In this document: positions 48,400 through 60,576 of the stretch, piece by piece
Layout of the letters: each line of letters starts with the position of its first letter
Position numbering within the stretch: the stretch's first letter is position 1
Notes under the pieces: model-generated
Told to the model about the DNA's origin: nothing
What the model saw: the letters and a program-made list of their open reading frames with translations, nothing else
The model's database searches: none
Assembly: GCA_010909165.1 (NCBI GenBank)
Contig: MU008168.1
Coordinates: 124,001 to 188,000 of the forward strand
Direction of reading: 5' to 3'
DNA length: 64,000 nt
From: Anthoceros angustus
Taxonomy: Eukaryota; Streptophyta; Anthocerotopsida; Anthocerotales; Anthocerotaceae
Translations under genes and position numbers: made by a program

Positions 48400-51300
48400 C
48401 GTACCCAGGCTGTTCAACAACTCAGAGAAAACCAATTACCTGGAGGAGGGGGCCTACCTTGGTCACTTACATGTGCCCGTATGTTGCACTTCAACCCGCG
48501 CATAATGAACAAGTTGAGAACTGGACTTTGGTATCTTAACACGCTTGAAATTCGAGCCCACAACCGCAAGAAGTATGCATATGAAACAAACCGTAGTCCT
48601 TTCGCTCCATTCCAATCTTGTCATGTCCACAACTCGAGTCGCGTGAAAGTGTCGGTAGGTTATATACCTCCACATTCGCAACCGCCTGCTAAGTGGAGGA
48701 AAGTGGAGTCCATCCGTGCAATTGCACCCAAAGCATGGGAGGATTGCACGAGGCTAGCCTTGTTCGCATCCCAAGGTGCATCTACAAGGACCCTATGCTT
48801 CAACTCTCGTACCTTGCCGATCCTATGTAGATACCAAGGCCTCGACAAAGACAGATTGGAACTGTCCCATGAGGTGGGTATAAGCATGGTTGGTGCTCAC
48901 TTTAGTTAGAAAGCAGTTGAAACGCCTTAATTTGTCCTCACGCAATGTTTACAATTATGAAAAATTCATTTCTTTTCCAATTTATCTGATTTTTTTACAT
49001 GTTATAGTCATGTCTATTTTTATCTAGGATTAAAATTTAATAAAGAATGGTATATTAAAATATGCTTTAAAAATTCAGGTGGTTTAAGGACAATGTCCCA
49101 CATAGTCGGCCTTTTGCCGCTTCATTTCACGAACTCGTGTGAACGGCCCGCCAACGCGCCTTCAAATGCTCCGAGTTTAATAATCAACATAGAATATCAT
49201 GTGGTGCAAAGGGATCGAGTACGTGCATACCGCCAGCCGGCAAATGACCTAGGTATTGTAGAGCTCATCTTGAACTCAGAGGCTAGGGCTGGTAATCGTG
49301 ACAAGCTCCGTGAGCTCAAACTTGAACTCTGGCTGCTGGTAATCGTGACAAGCTCCGTGGCTACATGTGGAGGACGTGGTGGAAGGAGCGGATCGTTCAC
49401 GGGCGCTACAAGTTGCAAGTAGGTCCGCGGGCCGGTTGGTGGATAGTGCGGGGCGGTGTCTTCAAATACGGTGGATAGTGCCGTGGCGTTGGAGGTGGTG
49501 CTGCAAACCCTTGGTCATTTTGGGATGCTATGGCTCGGTCACCTTCCCAACAACGGAGTCGATGGGCGAACCAAACGTCCGCGAACGGGCAGTGACTAAC
49601 AAATTAAGGCTTCACGTGAAGTCGGTGTCCGGTGTGGAAGAAGAAGGGTGGGATACATCACGGAGGTGGACAGGAGCATGTTAAACGAGAGTCCTCGCAG
49701 CCAAGGAGAGTAGGGAGGATGCTCCTTCCGGGAGAGTTGAAGGAGAGGGCGTCAAAACATCAACAGCCCTGCGTGTACAGAGAGCGGCAGGCTCTTGCAG
49801 CCACTCGTATTAGGGAATGCTCTGCGTGAACAAGAAGTGGCTCGTACACTAGCCAATCGCTTTTATGCCTTACCGATACACGGCGAAAGTCGAGAGACAT
49901 CTTGGAGGTGTTTAGTCACCTACCACTTCTCAAGTTGTATAGGCCAGGCTACAAAGGATGCAAAAGAGATCCAACTAGGAGCATTGTTGTTGAAGAATGT
50001 GCGAGGCTTGCACAAACTTGAAGGCGCCTTCAAGTTGGAGACCATTTGCGAGCAAGGAACACCTGCTCAACGTCATTTTATCTCAAGATCTCCAAGACAA
50101 TCACCTTGTTGCTACGCTTTCCCACCACATTGGAGTCGGGGAGGCGATCCATCGAGCCCTAAGCACAAGGCGGGAGGGCATGCCTCGTGAGATCTGGTTG
50201 GGTGATGGAAGGAGATCAAGATCGATATCCTTTCGCCACATGTTAAGGCCACCATCGTCCACTTTTGGGAATCGGCTTCCGTCCTTCATCCAACACAAAA
50301 GATACCAAGCGGTTATGAATAGCACAAAACGTTCATCAACATATCACGCACTTTCGGACATGTCATGTGTATGTGGAATTGTTCGACTTGCTAGGTTTGA
50401 GATTTGTGTCTAGGTTGCTGATCCGAAGGACGTGTCTTGGGTCCTTCTAACCGCTTGTGTTTCCTTCCTCATACAACCGTAGGGTGTCTTCCTATTGGGC
50501 AACTGACTCTATGCCGCCAAAACAGAGACAAATTGAACCGAGTGTGTTACATGTTTGTTGGTTACGCCACCGGGACCCAAGCTTGCATGTTTGACCCCAA
50601 TGTCCTATGCTCACATATGATCTGCGACTCCATGTGGCCTCCATTGTGGGTTTGGTGTTGCTTTTACCAGGTTTCTTAGGTGATTGGTGTGTTCTTCTCG
50701 ACATGTGCGAGAGTTCTACCTTCGCTCGCCAAGAACACCCGGAAATACAAGTTGGGCAACGGTCATTCGAGAAGTTGAAGCCGTTCTTTGTTAAGAGCTT
50801 GCAAGAGCGCAATCTCGCCGGTACCATGTGGAAATGGCGTTCCTTAAAGATGCCTTCAATAACCTCCGGCAGCCTGTGGTTCACCCGTGGCGATGTCATT
50901 GTTCTGTGTGTGCTCATCCTTTTGGCTCAAGAGCTTCATTGTAACGCCCACTTGTTTGGCTTCACAGACACTATGTGAGCGTGTTCTTTGTGCAAAGGGT
51001 GAGGATCCCGGCATTCCCCGCATGCTTGCTAGGAACATGTGTGGTGTCAACACACTTCCTTCCGCCTTCGAGACATGTTTGGATATTCGTGCAAATGCTT
51101 AAGTGGCTGTTTTCAATATCAGGTAGTCGGAAAGGATGCTGATGGCAACGACAAGAAAAGGATCAAACTAGTGTTTAGGGAAACACATCCTTCCGTGTTT
51201 GTGGAGTATATGAAGGTAAGGCTGAAGGAGTTTCTGTTTCATGATTATATCCAGCGGTGGCAGGGGATAGAGTTCAGACATTGTCTCGAATGGTTCCCAC

Positions 51301-52060
51301 AGGATGTTGTGGTTTCGTCTCGATTTTGCTTAACTATGCATTTGGGGTCCGAATGAGATTCAATCCATGCACCGCGTAACGACTGTGTTACTATTTTGGT
51401 GTTGGTTTTTACAGCAATGGCCTCTGATGCAGAGGACCCGCATCAATTGAGAAGTACTATCACTTTTATATTAGCGGCGACATGGTCCATGACACTCTAT
51501 TTGTGCAACACTTACAAAACAAAGGGCGTGGATGCGGATGCGGATTCCCTCAACCTCGAGAACACCGGTGCTGGCCGACAAGGCAGCCAATTCAAAGCGT
51601 GTCGACCTAGCTACTTCATTGCTCGGTATCCTAGCATCACGGTGGGTGCAACATGCTTTGGTCTTATTTTGGAAGTGGGCACGGAAGGGGAGCACGATGG
51701 TGCAGTGCCATCTTGAAGCGTGCTGCTGCAGTCGTCCCCTGCTGGCGGGGATGGAAAATGCTGCAGATGTGGTGGAGTACCGCAGAAAACATCTCACGCC
51801 AGCTCTTATGCAAGTGCTGATCATGCGCACCGTTTTTGGCTCATTGGAAAGACAGAGGTAAACCGTCAAACAAATTTGGTTGTGACCCCATACCGATCCA
51901 AGCAAATGCACACAGTATGGTTGTGACATGCATGACGCAATTGCGAATGCGGAGCCTTGCATGTTTCGTGCAGAGTGTATGGAGAGCAACCATTCGTGTG
52001 AAATGGTGCCTGCCGGCTTTTGAGGTCGCTAATCACACCTCATGGACAGTCACCGGCCCT
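48400..52060 (+). mobile_element. Decayed transposase-like element on the plus strand
   Basis: Fragments in shifting frames keep the order of a known type of repetitive plant protein: KRIKLVFRETHPSVFVEYMK with EFLFHDYIQRWQGIEFRHCL (51150-51290), a DFA...NEIQSMH block (51322-51372, broken by a TAA), KYYHFYISGDMVHDTLFVQH (about 51454-51515) and GSQFKACRPSYFIARYP with EGEHDGA (about 51570-51710). In relatives the last block reads like WSDGCAGQFK and GKGPHDGAGA. Upstream 48400-51100 has long frames without a recognised domain that may be its N-terminal part or another insertion. Several stops and shifts make it inactive. Confidence 0.5.
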
Positions 52061-52423
52061 GCATAAACACGACAAGCGGTTGACCAGCAAGTCCTGACCG
52101 ATGATTGCCGATCGTGCACTTCCAACAATTGAAGCGGTGAGGATGATGATGTTGATGATGTCTCGTAGATGGCGTATATCTTGGAAGTTGGAGATAACTT
52201 CCTTGTCTTGCGCACTCGCAGATGAAGGGCTGGATTTTTACCGTTGACTTGCACTAAGGCTGCACACGCATCGGAGTCTCGGTATTGCCCTTGGAGTAAA
52301 AGAGAATTCCAGTGGGAGGAGGTGGTTGTCGGACAATACTATATGTTGGAAAAGCATTTGCCCGAGTCCGTGTATAGCTTGCCTTGGGATCCGGAGGAAT
52401 GCATTTTGCCACTCAAATTGTTC
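52061..52423. other. Unassigned spacer
   Basis: No recognised gene; likely downstream part of the preceding element. Confidence 0.35.
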
Positions 52424-53300
52424 GACATGCAAGTTCACAATGGCACCACATGGGCACGATGGAGAAGTCCATATATAGGCTAACCACCTGTGAACAAGTC
52501 ACGCCTATGTCTATGAAAGCAATCGAGGAAGGTGAGTACTCTTACCGTGGAAGTCGGCGTGGTTCATGATCAACTGGTCTTGAGATGAGCACAACCCGAT
52601 TCGATCAACACTGCATCGCGCGAGAGAACGAATGGCCGTGCCGGCGATGTTATTTTCACATTGTTCGGACATGCAAGTTCACAATGGCACCACATGGGCA
52701 CGATGGAGAAGTCCAGCTATAGGCTAACCACCGCCCGGAACAAGTCACGCCTATATGAAAGCAAGCGAGGAAGGTGAGTACTCTTACCGAAGTAGTTCGT
52801 GGTTCATGATCAACTGTGGTCTTGAGATGAGCACAACCCGATTCGATCAACACTGTCGCGTGCGGGAGAACAATTAATGCAAGCGCCGTGCCCCGATGAT
52901 GTTATTTTCACATTGTTTCGAGGGCTGCGTTTATCAGATCTGCTATGTTGTCACCCTGTTTCTGGGTGCCGAGTTTACTAGACTGTGTTGTCACACTGCA
53001 TGTTTTAAGTGCGGTAGTTTACAAAATGTTTTTGGCTCAAGACTTGTGACCCAAATTCGTGCTATAACGCCGCTTTTTCGATATATGTTTCTGCCCGATA
53101 GATCATGTTCATTCTGGTTTGAGATGAGCACAACCGATTGGATGAACACTGTCATGAGGAGGACAACGATGCAAGTATGTGAGGTTTCTATTTTCACATT
53201 GGGGGGTGATATGTTGTCATGTGGGTGCCGAGTTTACTAGACTATGTTGTCATGGTTTGCATGGGCTTTCACAAAATGTTTTTGGCTCAAGACTTGTGAC
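52424..53300 (+). repeat. Tandem duplications of about 244 bp and smaller
   Basis: Units 52424-52667 and 52668-about 52918 both start GACATGCAAGTTCACAATGG and share CACATGGGCACGATGGAGAA, GGTGAGTACTCTTACCG and GAGCACAACCCGATTCGATC. A second pair near 52925-53060 and 53205-53310 shares GCCGAGTTTACTAGACT and TTTGGCTCAAGACTTGTGAC. Copies differ by short indels. Confidence 0.85.
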
Positions 53301-53344
53301 CCAAATGTGCTATGGGTATGCTTTGGGATATGTTGTGGTGATGT

Positions 53345-53695
53345 GGGAGGGGATGTGGGAGCTCAAGTTTGATGGGATGTGATGTATGTGGATGTGGGTA
53401 TGGGTATGTGGTATGTGGGTATGTGGATGTATGGGATGTGGATGTGGATGTGGGGATGGGATGTGGATGTGGATGTGGATGTGGGGATGGGATGGGGATG
53501 GGATGTGGGTATGTGGATGTGGATGTGGATGTGGATGTGGGATGGGATGTATGGATGGGATGTGGGATGCGGGATGTGGTATGTGGATGTATGTGGGTAT
53601 GTGGGTATGGGATGTGGATGTGTGGGGATGTGATGTGGGATGGGATGGGGATGGGATGGGATGTGGGATGGGATGGGATGTGGATGCTGCATGGA
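53345..53695 (+). repeat. GATGTGG/GGGATG minisatellite
   Basis: About 350 bases built from GGATGTGGATGTGG and GGGATGGGATG words in irregular order; the plus strand is strongly G/T-rich with almost no C. All three frames stay open, giving artificial Met/Gly/Trp-rich or His/Pro-rich translations. It is not the plant telomere repeat TTTAGGG. Confidence 0.95.
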
Positions 53696-53699
53696 AGCT

Positions 53700-56480
53700 T
53701 GGGCCTGTGAAGGACCGCACGTAAGGCTGTTGTGATTCCGCCTTATTGGAATGTCAAGCTTGTATCCTTTGGATCTTTCAGCACCATCCACTTGGGAGTT
53801 GGGGTATCTGGATCAGGAATGCTAATGAAGGCACGTTAGAATTTGCTGAAAGGCTCGGCCGGTGCCGCAGGATCGAGCATGCTTGAGGCCGAGTGGGTGT
53901 CGTCGCATAAGCCGCACCAAGCGCTATGTGCAAATTCAAGTTGGAGCATGACATTCAAGGTTACTAGCTTCGGAGCCTTCAAGGTGCAAAAGGAGTTCTG
54001 GACAAAATTCAAACATTGGTGCGTCGCATCCGCTAAACTGAGACAATGCTTTATGACTCGGGAGGCTGGTGACTTACGCAACCGACCAGCAAGAGGTTGA
54101 TTGTCCACATGTTGAAGGTTCTAACGGCACAATAACAAATAGGTTTGAAAACACGAAAGAGGACGCCAGCGGTGGTAAGCGACCACCCCGTGGTTTCAAG
54201 TTCATGTGTTGTCCTTGAAGACACCGCAACACCGCTTCGAGAAGTTGTAGTGGGCTATAGCAAGCATGAAGCCGGCGTTAAGAACTTTGTGGATGTGTTT
54301 CAGACATTGCTTCCTGCGGCTTACTGTTCAGTCGGCTTGACTGTTGTGAAATTCTTTATCTCTGGGTAAATGGCCCTAGTTTTCCCATTTTCAATCATTG
54401 CAAACAAAGCAGACTCCATGCACTCTTCGCCGTGTCGGACTCTTGGTCACGTTGGCCTCAAATCTTTGGTCCCCTATGCCGGGTTCGACAAGCTGTTGAA
54501 AGGATCGAGGTCGAATTTTCAAAATCTATCGCCAGTGATTGGCCATCCAGGCCTTGCTTTCCTTACACTTGGGCATGTTACAGCAAAAGTAATCATGTCA
54601 CCCACCTTCGGCCTTATGCACACGAGTGGCCTCCGGCATTGGCAATTTAAAGCCGGCAAGCACTTCAGACCACGCAAGCTAGCCCGCCTTTGTCCTTTGT
54701 GGAGATCGGCGGACTTCGCTCTTGTATGCAATGGAAGGATTGCACTTGGGAGGAGTGGTTGGTGTGGGGGAGGGGACATGGAATCTTCAAGCCGGATTAG
54801 GCAAGCTGGCCCAGGGCACCCTCTTCGCGCCGGAGGTGAGTATCAGCCATTTGTCAATGACAGAAAGTCAGCTAGTCACCTTGGCCGCACACTACTTGCA
54901 TCGAATGGAACGGGCCAAGGCACGCCAGCGCTACTGGAAGAAGGTCCGAGATCAGTGTGTGGCCCCATATGCCAGGCCTTCCACTGCCGCCAGGCACGCT
55001 GCTGCACATCATGGAGGTGGTCGGGTTGACGGCGAAGGCACCGACCGCAGTTCCGTGGGGACTCAAGCGAGGAGGACAGCGGCGTGATAGATTGAGGGCG
55101 CCACCCGAGGTCGGGCAACAAGTTCCTTCCGTCTGGCTAGCTCTCGCACATCCACGACACTAGATAGGTTGTGTGACAATGGGTGGATGGCGGAGCGATC
55201 CCTTGATGCTTATTTTGTGGCATTGTACATTACATCGACTTTGGGCCACGAGGGTGGCAGAAATCGGTGGTGTGGCATATTTTGGATCTTTGGTTTCATG
55301 TTAAAGCTGGTTCTGCAGAGCCCGCCTTTTGTTGTGTGTTCTCCCACAAAATGTCTACATGGCCGTGTGTCAAAACTAATCTGTCATTGGAATTGCATAT
55401 GTGTCCGTGCCACGAGCTCGAAGCGGATCGCCCGAGGCATCGAGACCATCCGAGGCCCTCTTTTCTCGCGCAATCGGGTTTGCTCGTAATTGAGCAATTA
55501 CAACCGGTAGCCTCCTCCCAACGCTAAGAACTACAAACGGAGAATTGCTTCACAGGACCCACAAAAACCAGGTGCATTCTCCCACAAGTAACATGATTGT
55601 CAAAAGTGCAAGGATTCACATCTATGCCAATTATGGATGCTTGCACATTACACTGTCCATCCACGATCCTACACACGTCCAAGCCTTGACAAAAAGTGAC
55701 CACTGTGGACTAAGAACAAAGCAAGCCCATGTATATTTTGCAGCAGACCCTCCCTTTACGCTATGTCGCCACAACTTGATCCAACCATGTTCTATATCCA
55801 GAGAGCCGTAAGCTGGAGTGTTCTTGTTCTTCTCATTGGCCCCGGAATAGCTACCATTGGAAACTTCGTGGTCGTGATCCCGCTTCAAGCATTATTGGGT
55901 CACCACGTGGCTCGAATCCAGAGTGGTAGGCACTTTTGTCGAGGGCACCGCTCATAGTAGTAACCTTTCACAACCTTTTCACCGCCGCAAAATCTCACCA
56001 CCCCATCACTGGATCTTCGCTTGCAGCCTAATGTGACCATGGGCTCAGGCAACGCAATACATACCACGTAACTTTCTCTTTATTACCGTGCCTCGAACGC
56101 ACCATGAAGTTATCTCGCACAGTGACGCCAGACCAAATTCCAAACCCGGTTGTTCCACCATGGCACTTTGTGAAGCTTTCTTGGGACGCCTGGTCTCCGG
56201 ACTTGGAGGCACCCTTCCGCTTTCAAAGTTCGAGTGCTCCGCTTGCCTTTTCTACGCAAAGACCGACGCCGCCCACCGGATACCTCCACCACTTCACGAT
56301 GCCGGAAGTGGCGATTTCTCCGCATCCTTATGAATGACAATAGCCACACCGGTGGTCGACATAGTGGCCGCTTCACCAGCAGTAGAATCGGCCATTGGAA
56401 CACCAGCACAAGTGGCCACATCCATACCAGTCTGCAAAGCCACTGCCATAGTGGTCACGTCCTCCCCATCCTTGCTGGGC
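53700..56480. other. Unassigned region, probably decayed elements
   Basis: Many overlapping frames of 60-220 codons on both strands, the longest at 54370-55029 (+). None shows a recognised domain or regular splicing. The GC content and lack of stop codons could reflect an old transposon. Confidence 0.4.
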
Positions 56481-56489
56481 ACCTCCACC

Positions 56490-56717
56490 TCATCTTCTAG
56501 TTCTCGTATCTGTGGTCACTTCCACACAGACGGGCACAAGTTCTACAGGTTGCGTGTTCGTCTGCACAAGCTGTGTGTCATTCTTGACAGCCAGAGTTTC
56601 ATCATCATGCACAAGGTGGGTGTCCACCTGCACGACCTGAGTCTCGGTGTAGAAAACCTGGGTATCCTCCTGCACTGCCTGGGTATCCTCTTCCACTGCC
56701 TGGGTATCCTCTTCCAC
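56490..56717 (-). repeat. Short peptide-coding repeat (Glu-Asp-Thr-Gln motif)
   Basis: Minus-strand frame of 75 codons reads MEEDTQAVEEDTQAVQEDTQ and continues with diverging DTQ/ETQ/DTH repeats of 7-8 residues. At DNA level the plus strand repeats CTGGGTATCCTCTTCCACTGC near 56660-56720. It is either a fragment of a repetitive protein or a minisatellite; no start region or family is recognised. Confidence 0.5.
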
Positions 56718-57564
56718 TGACGATCTTCAACACACGAGTTGTAGGTGGCCTTGTTGAGCCGACCACACATGGGTGCCCACCTTGTGGCCCACCACCAATC
56801 GACCCATGTCGTGAGTGGAATCAAAACTGGGGCCAAGAACAAAGAAGTCGCCACGTGAGAGGCATCTGCATCAACCAAAGGAGCCAACCCCAAACATGAC
56901 ATCGCTGGATCGCCACATGAGTGGGCCAAATACACACCACACTCGTAGTCGTGCCTCACCGGGACTCAATCCGGTTTGAGACCGGGACCACCAGATCTGG
57001 CGACTCCATGACATAGTTGTGCATTGGCCAACAGGCGAATCGAATCGGGCTTTGGGATAGGTGGCCTGCCCACGTGGTGGTGTGATCAACGCCAAGACCG
57101 CCAAGGGGACAGGCAGCCTACTATATGTGCCTAGGGACAAGCGAATTGCTATTAGCACAAAGGTCTCAGATATAGCTTTTCCATGCAAAGCAACAACCTT
57201 AGAGCACTACTAACCGTGAGACTCATGAACGCCTTCTTATGTGAGTCACCGGGGCACTATCCTGCAGCACCCCCAACAATTCTTCCAAACGGTGCTCCAT
57301 GATGTGGAATTCTTGCAGGCAGCCATGATAATGCTCCCACTCGCTTCCTCGGTCACGTTCCGGGCATCCGTTGGACTCCACTAGTGAATGGCCAACCCTT
57401 GGCCCGCAACCACTGGACTTGAAGAGAACAAGGGATTGGGGCAGTCACCGACCAAAGATGTGTTGGTAGAGGCATACATCGTGAAACAAAGGCCCACAAG
57501 GGAGGAAAACAAAGTCATAGCATCCGAATCCCCTACATAGCACCACAAAACCAGTTGCAGTTAG
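56718..57564. other. Unassigned spacer
   Basis: Nothing recognised in this stretch. Confidence 0.35.
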
Positions 57565-57636
57565 ATGCATGGGAATAGATCTCAGGACACAAAACAAGGC
57601 ATGCATGGGAATAGATCTCAGGACACAAAACAAGGC
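57565..57636 (+). repeat. Exact 36-bp tandem duplication
   Basis: 57565-57600 and 57601-57636 are identical; the unit begins ATGCATGGGAATAGATCTCA and ends AACAAGGC. Confidence 0.95.
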
Positions 57637-58244
57637 ATGCATACGGCGGCAGAAGTACCTGGTGCACACGCAGCACTTCGTGATCTGGAGGGCTACATTC
57701 TGGCTAGTGTAAGAAGGGGCTGGAATCCATTGAGGAGTCCTTTCTTTCTTGAGCGTCAAGCTATGTATGCGCCAAAGGCATCATGTAAATCCGCCACACG
57801 TTGGAGGGCGCCACGCTTTTGTTGTTGGCTCTCGATTGTCCGCCTCCTCGTGACACGAGCAACATGTGCATCTTCTACCTGCAAAGGACAGTACATAATT
57901 AGGTCAGGCTCGTGTGAGTATGAAGTTGATGACTGCTCCACATAACCGCACCTCCTTGTTATAGCAGATTGCGCCAAGGGCGCGCTCTGTTGTGAGCTCC
58001 CCTAGAGCAATTTTTGCTGCTGCAAGGTTGCTTGTCTCCTCGCTTGCAATCACCGACAGCCTGGTCTCTTGCTTCGACAAGGAGATGAGGTCTTCCACCA
58101 GTTGCGTTTTGATCTTTGTGTGCAACTCTAGCGTATCCCCACACACGAAAACAAGTGTGCACAGGACAACTTGAGGAAATGCTAACATGTCCACCATGCC
58201 ACCCAAGAAGACAAGATGAGAAAGTGCCCACAGTCCAAAATGTG
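57637..58244. other. Unassigned spacer before the minisatellite
   Basis: No gene recognised. Confidence 0.35.
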
Positions 58245-58680
58245 ACAGAATGCCGATGAATAGCTGCATGTGTCCACAATGTCACATAATAACAATGGCA
58301 TCGGAATTGTAAAGATGTCCATGACAACATGACGGCAGGAGAAATGCCCACAGTGCACAACGTGACATGATGAGATGAACAAATGCCCACAGTGCACAAC
58401 GTGACATGATGACAGATGAACAAATGCCCACAAGTGCACAAAGTGACATGATGACGATGAACAATTGCCCACGTGCACAACGTGAGATGATGACGATGAA
58501 CAGAGGCCTACAGTGCACAACGTGACATGATGATGATGAGATGCCTACAGTGCACAACGTGACACGATGACGATGACAGATGCCTACAGGTGCACAACGT
58601 GACACGATGACAGCATGAACAAATGCTTACAGGTGCACAACGTGACATGATGACAGCATGAACAAATGCTGTCACTTCCA
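58245..58680 (+). repeat. Minisatellite, unit of about 35-42 bp
   Basis: About ten units with GTGCACAACGTGACATGATG and GAACAAATGCCCACA, diverging by short indels. Minus-strand frames through it give artificial Cys/His/Ser-rich peptides (CHVVHCGH type). Confidence 0.9.
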
Positions 58681-59229
58681 CCGCGTGAATACACGACGAC
58701 CGAAGAAACTGCCCACACTCCAGGACGTCACCGTATCACCACCCGGCCATGCATGACGGATCTGACAACGGACGACGACATGACAAGCATACACTACATG
58801 CGATGACGAACATGACAAGACACCACTAGGTGTTGATGTGCCCAAAGTGGCCCCCGCCAAACCGCACGATAGATGTCGGAATGCCCATGAGGCCCCTCTC
58901 CTCCCTCCCTCCCGTGAAGAATCCTCACAATTGAGCTACCGCAAGAGTCTATCTCAATCCACGAAAACACCAAGCTCACACAAAACAAAGATACGCTTAG
59001 CAAGCAAAGTGAACTTTACAAGATCGAGGCTAAGTCAAAACCAGCAAAGAACTTGTCAAGCTTGTTGCTCCCTCTGCAATCTATAAGAGCAAGCTCACAT
59101 AAATCAAGCTCAAACTCATAAACGTGATGGATGCGAAAACCAGGAACAAACCCTTCCAAATGAGCGATTGGGCTCAAGGCAGTCCTGCAGTCCTAAGCAA
59201 AGCACATGACCTAAGGGTAGCACTCAGTG
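58681..59229. other. Unassigned spacer
   Basis: No gene recognised; includes AAGCTCA-rich sequence near 58960-59120. Confidence 0.35.
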
Positions 59230-60576
59230 AATCTTAAACCGCAGGAATCTAAAACTATAAGGAAAACCCACGACATTGCACTGCCTCCGGTTCTACATCC
59301 TCCGCCTCCGGAACGATGGTTTCCGTCCTCCTCAGCAGCTATGACATCAACCTCCTCTTGAATACATTCTTGCTCACGCTCCGTGCATGCAAGTCCTCAT
59401 TTGGGTCTTGCTCTCCACCGGCCACCTGCTAACCTCATCACGGTGTCCTCAGAGTCCGAGGACACTCGCCCCAACACTGCCTTCTTGCCCTTCCCTTGCT
59501 CTGTGACCTCGTCATAGGGCCATGTGATCCAGGGGTCTCCTTCTCCTTGTGAACTTTCTTATCCTTCTCCATGTCCTCACATTCTTGTGCTTGGAGGCCT
59601 TTACCTCATTAGTTTTCGTGCATAGGCCACCCAACGATGGACCAGGTAACTTTTTCTCAACAAGGATGCCAATGGCCATCAACCTAGGGATCTTCCGCCC
59701 CAAGACTAACTCGCTTGCCGTATATCTTGAAAACCAAGTCGTCGATGTTTCTCCACTCCTTGTCTGACAGCTTATCTGATCCCTTCCACCCATAAGCATC
59801 ATTGCCTGTTCCTGTTACCCCAAACCAGAGGGTAAGCACGTCCTGGCCGCCCACTGCCTCCCTCAAACCTTGCTGCAACTTGCTTTGGCGAACATCCACT
59901 CCTTCCACCCGCAAGTTGTAGTCTCCTTCATGCCAAGACCAGGCGGAACGCTTCCACTTTGGCACTGCCTCCAAGGCTCGACTCACACACTGTGAGCGGC
60001 TCAACATGTTTTTGAGGGCATGCTTTTGATTCCTCGAGATGCCTAATGTCTCCTCCTCATCGAGGAAGCCATGTCACTCCAACACCGAGCACCTCGACCA
60101 CCCAGACACGCACATGTGCACACATTTGCATTAAGCCGCTCAAGTTCTTGACAAGACACACAGGAGCATCGAGAAGCCGCACCTCGGCACCCACTCCAAG
60201 GCCAACCCTCACACGCCCAAAGACCACATTTAACTGCACATGTGCACACAAGACCGCAGCGTGCTCAAGTTCTTCACTCCAGCACCGCACAAGGAGAAGC
60301 TGCACATCGGCACCCACTCCAACAAAATCACAATGCCACCACCTCACAAGCCTAGCACCTGCACATGTGCACACAAGAGCATTATTCAGGCTCAAGTCCT
60401 TCACTGTAACATTGCACACAAGGAATGATCAAAGGAGCTGCACCTCGGCACCCACTAGAGCACCCTCACGCCCAAAGACCACCCCCTTGAGCGCACATGT
60501 CCACACAAGACCGCAGCGGCTCAAGTTCTTCGTGGACACCATAGACAAGGAGAAGCCGCGCCCACCCACTCCAGCA
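59230..60576 (+). repeat. Segmental duplication, copy A
   Basis: Starts AATCTTAAACCGCAGGAATC and ends CCCACCCACTCCAG. The same series recurs at 60584-61872. Minus-strand frames inside (60007-59684, with WRNIDDLVFKIYGKRVSLGA; 59802-59512, with KNVRTWRRIRKFTRRRR) may be remains of an element protein; the family is not recognised. The second half belongs to the TGCACATGTGCA array. Confidence 0.85.

Noticed and set aside
47709-48909. Frames of 129 and 290 codons
   Set aside because: They run through the GCATG/GGCGC island where stops are rare; the 290-codon frame shows no domain after the island either.
53310-53791. His/Pro-rich and Met/Gly/Trp-rich long frames
   Set aside because: All arise from the GATGTGG minisatellite, which lacks stop codons in every frame.
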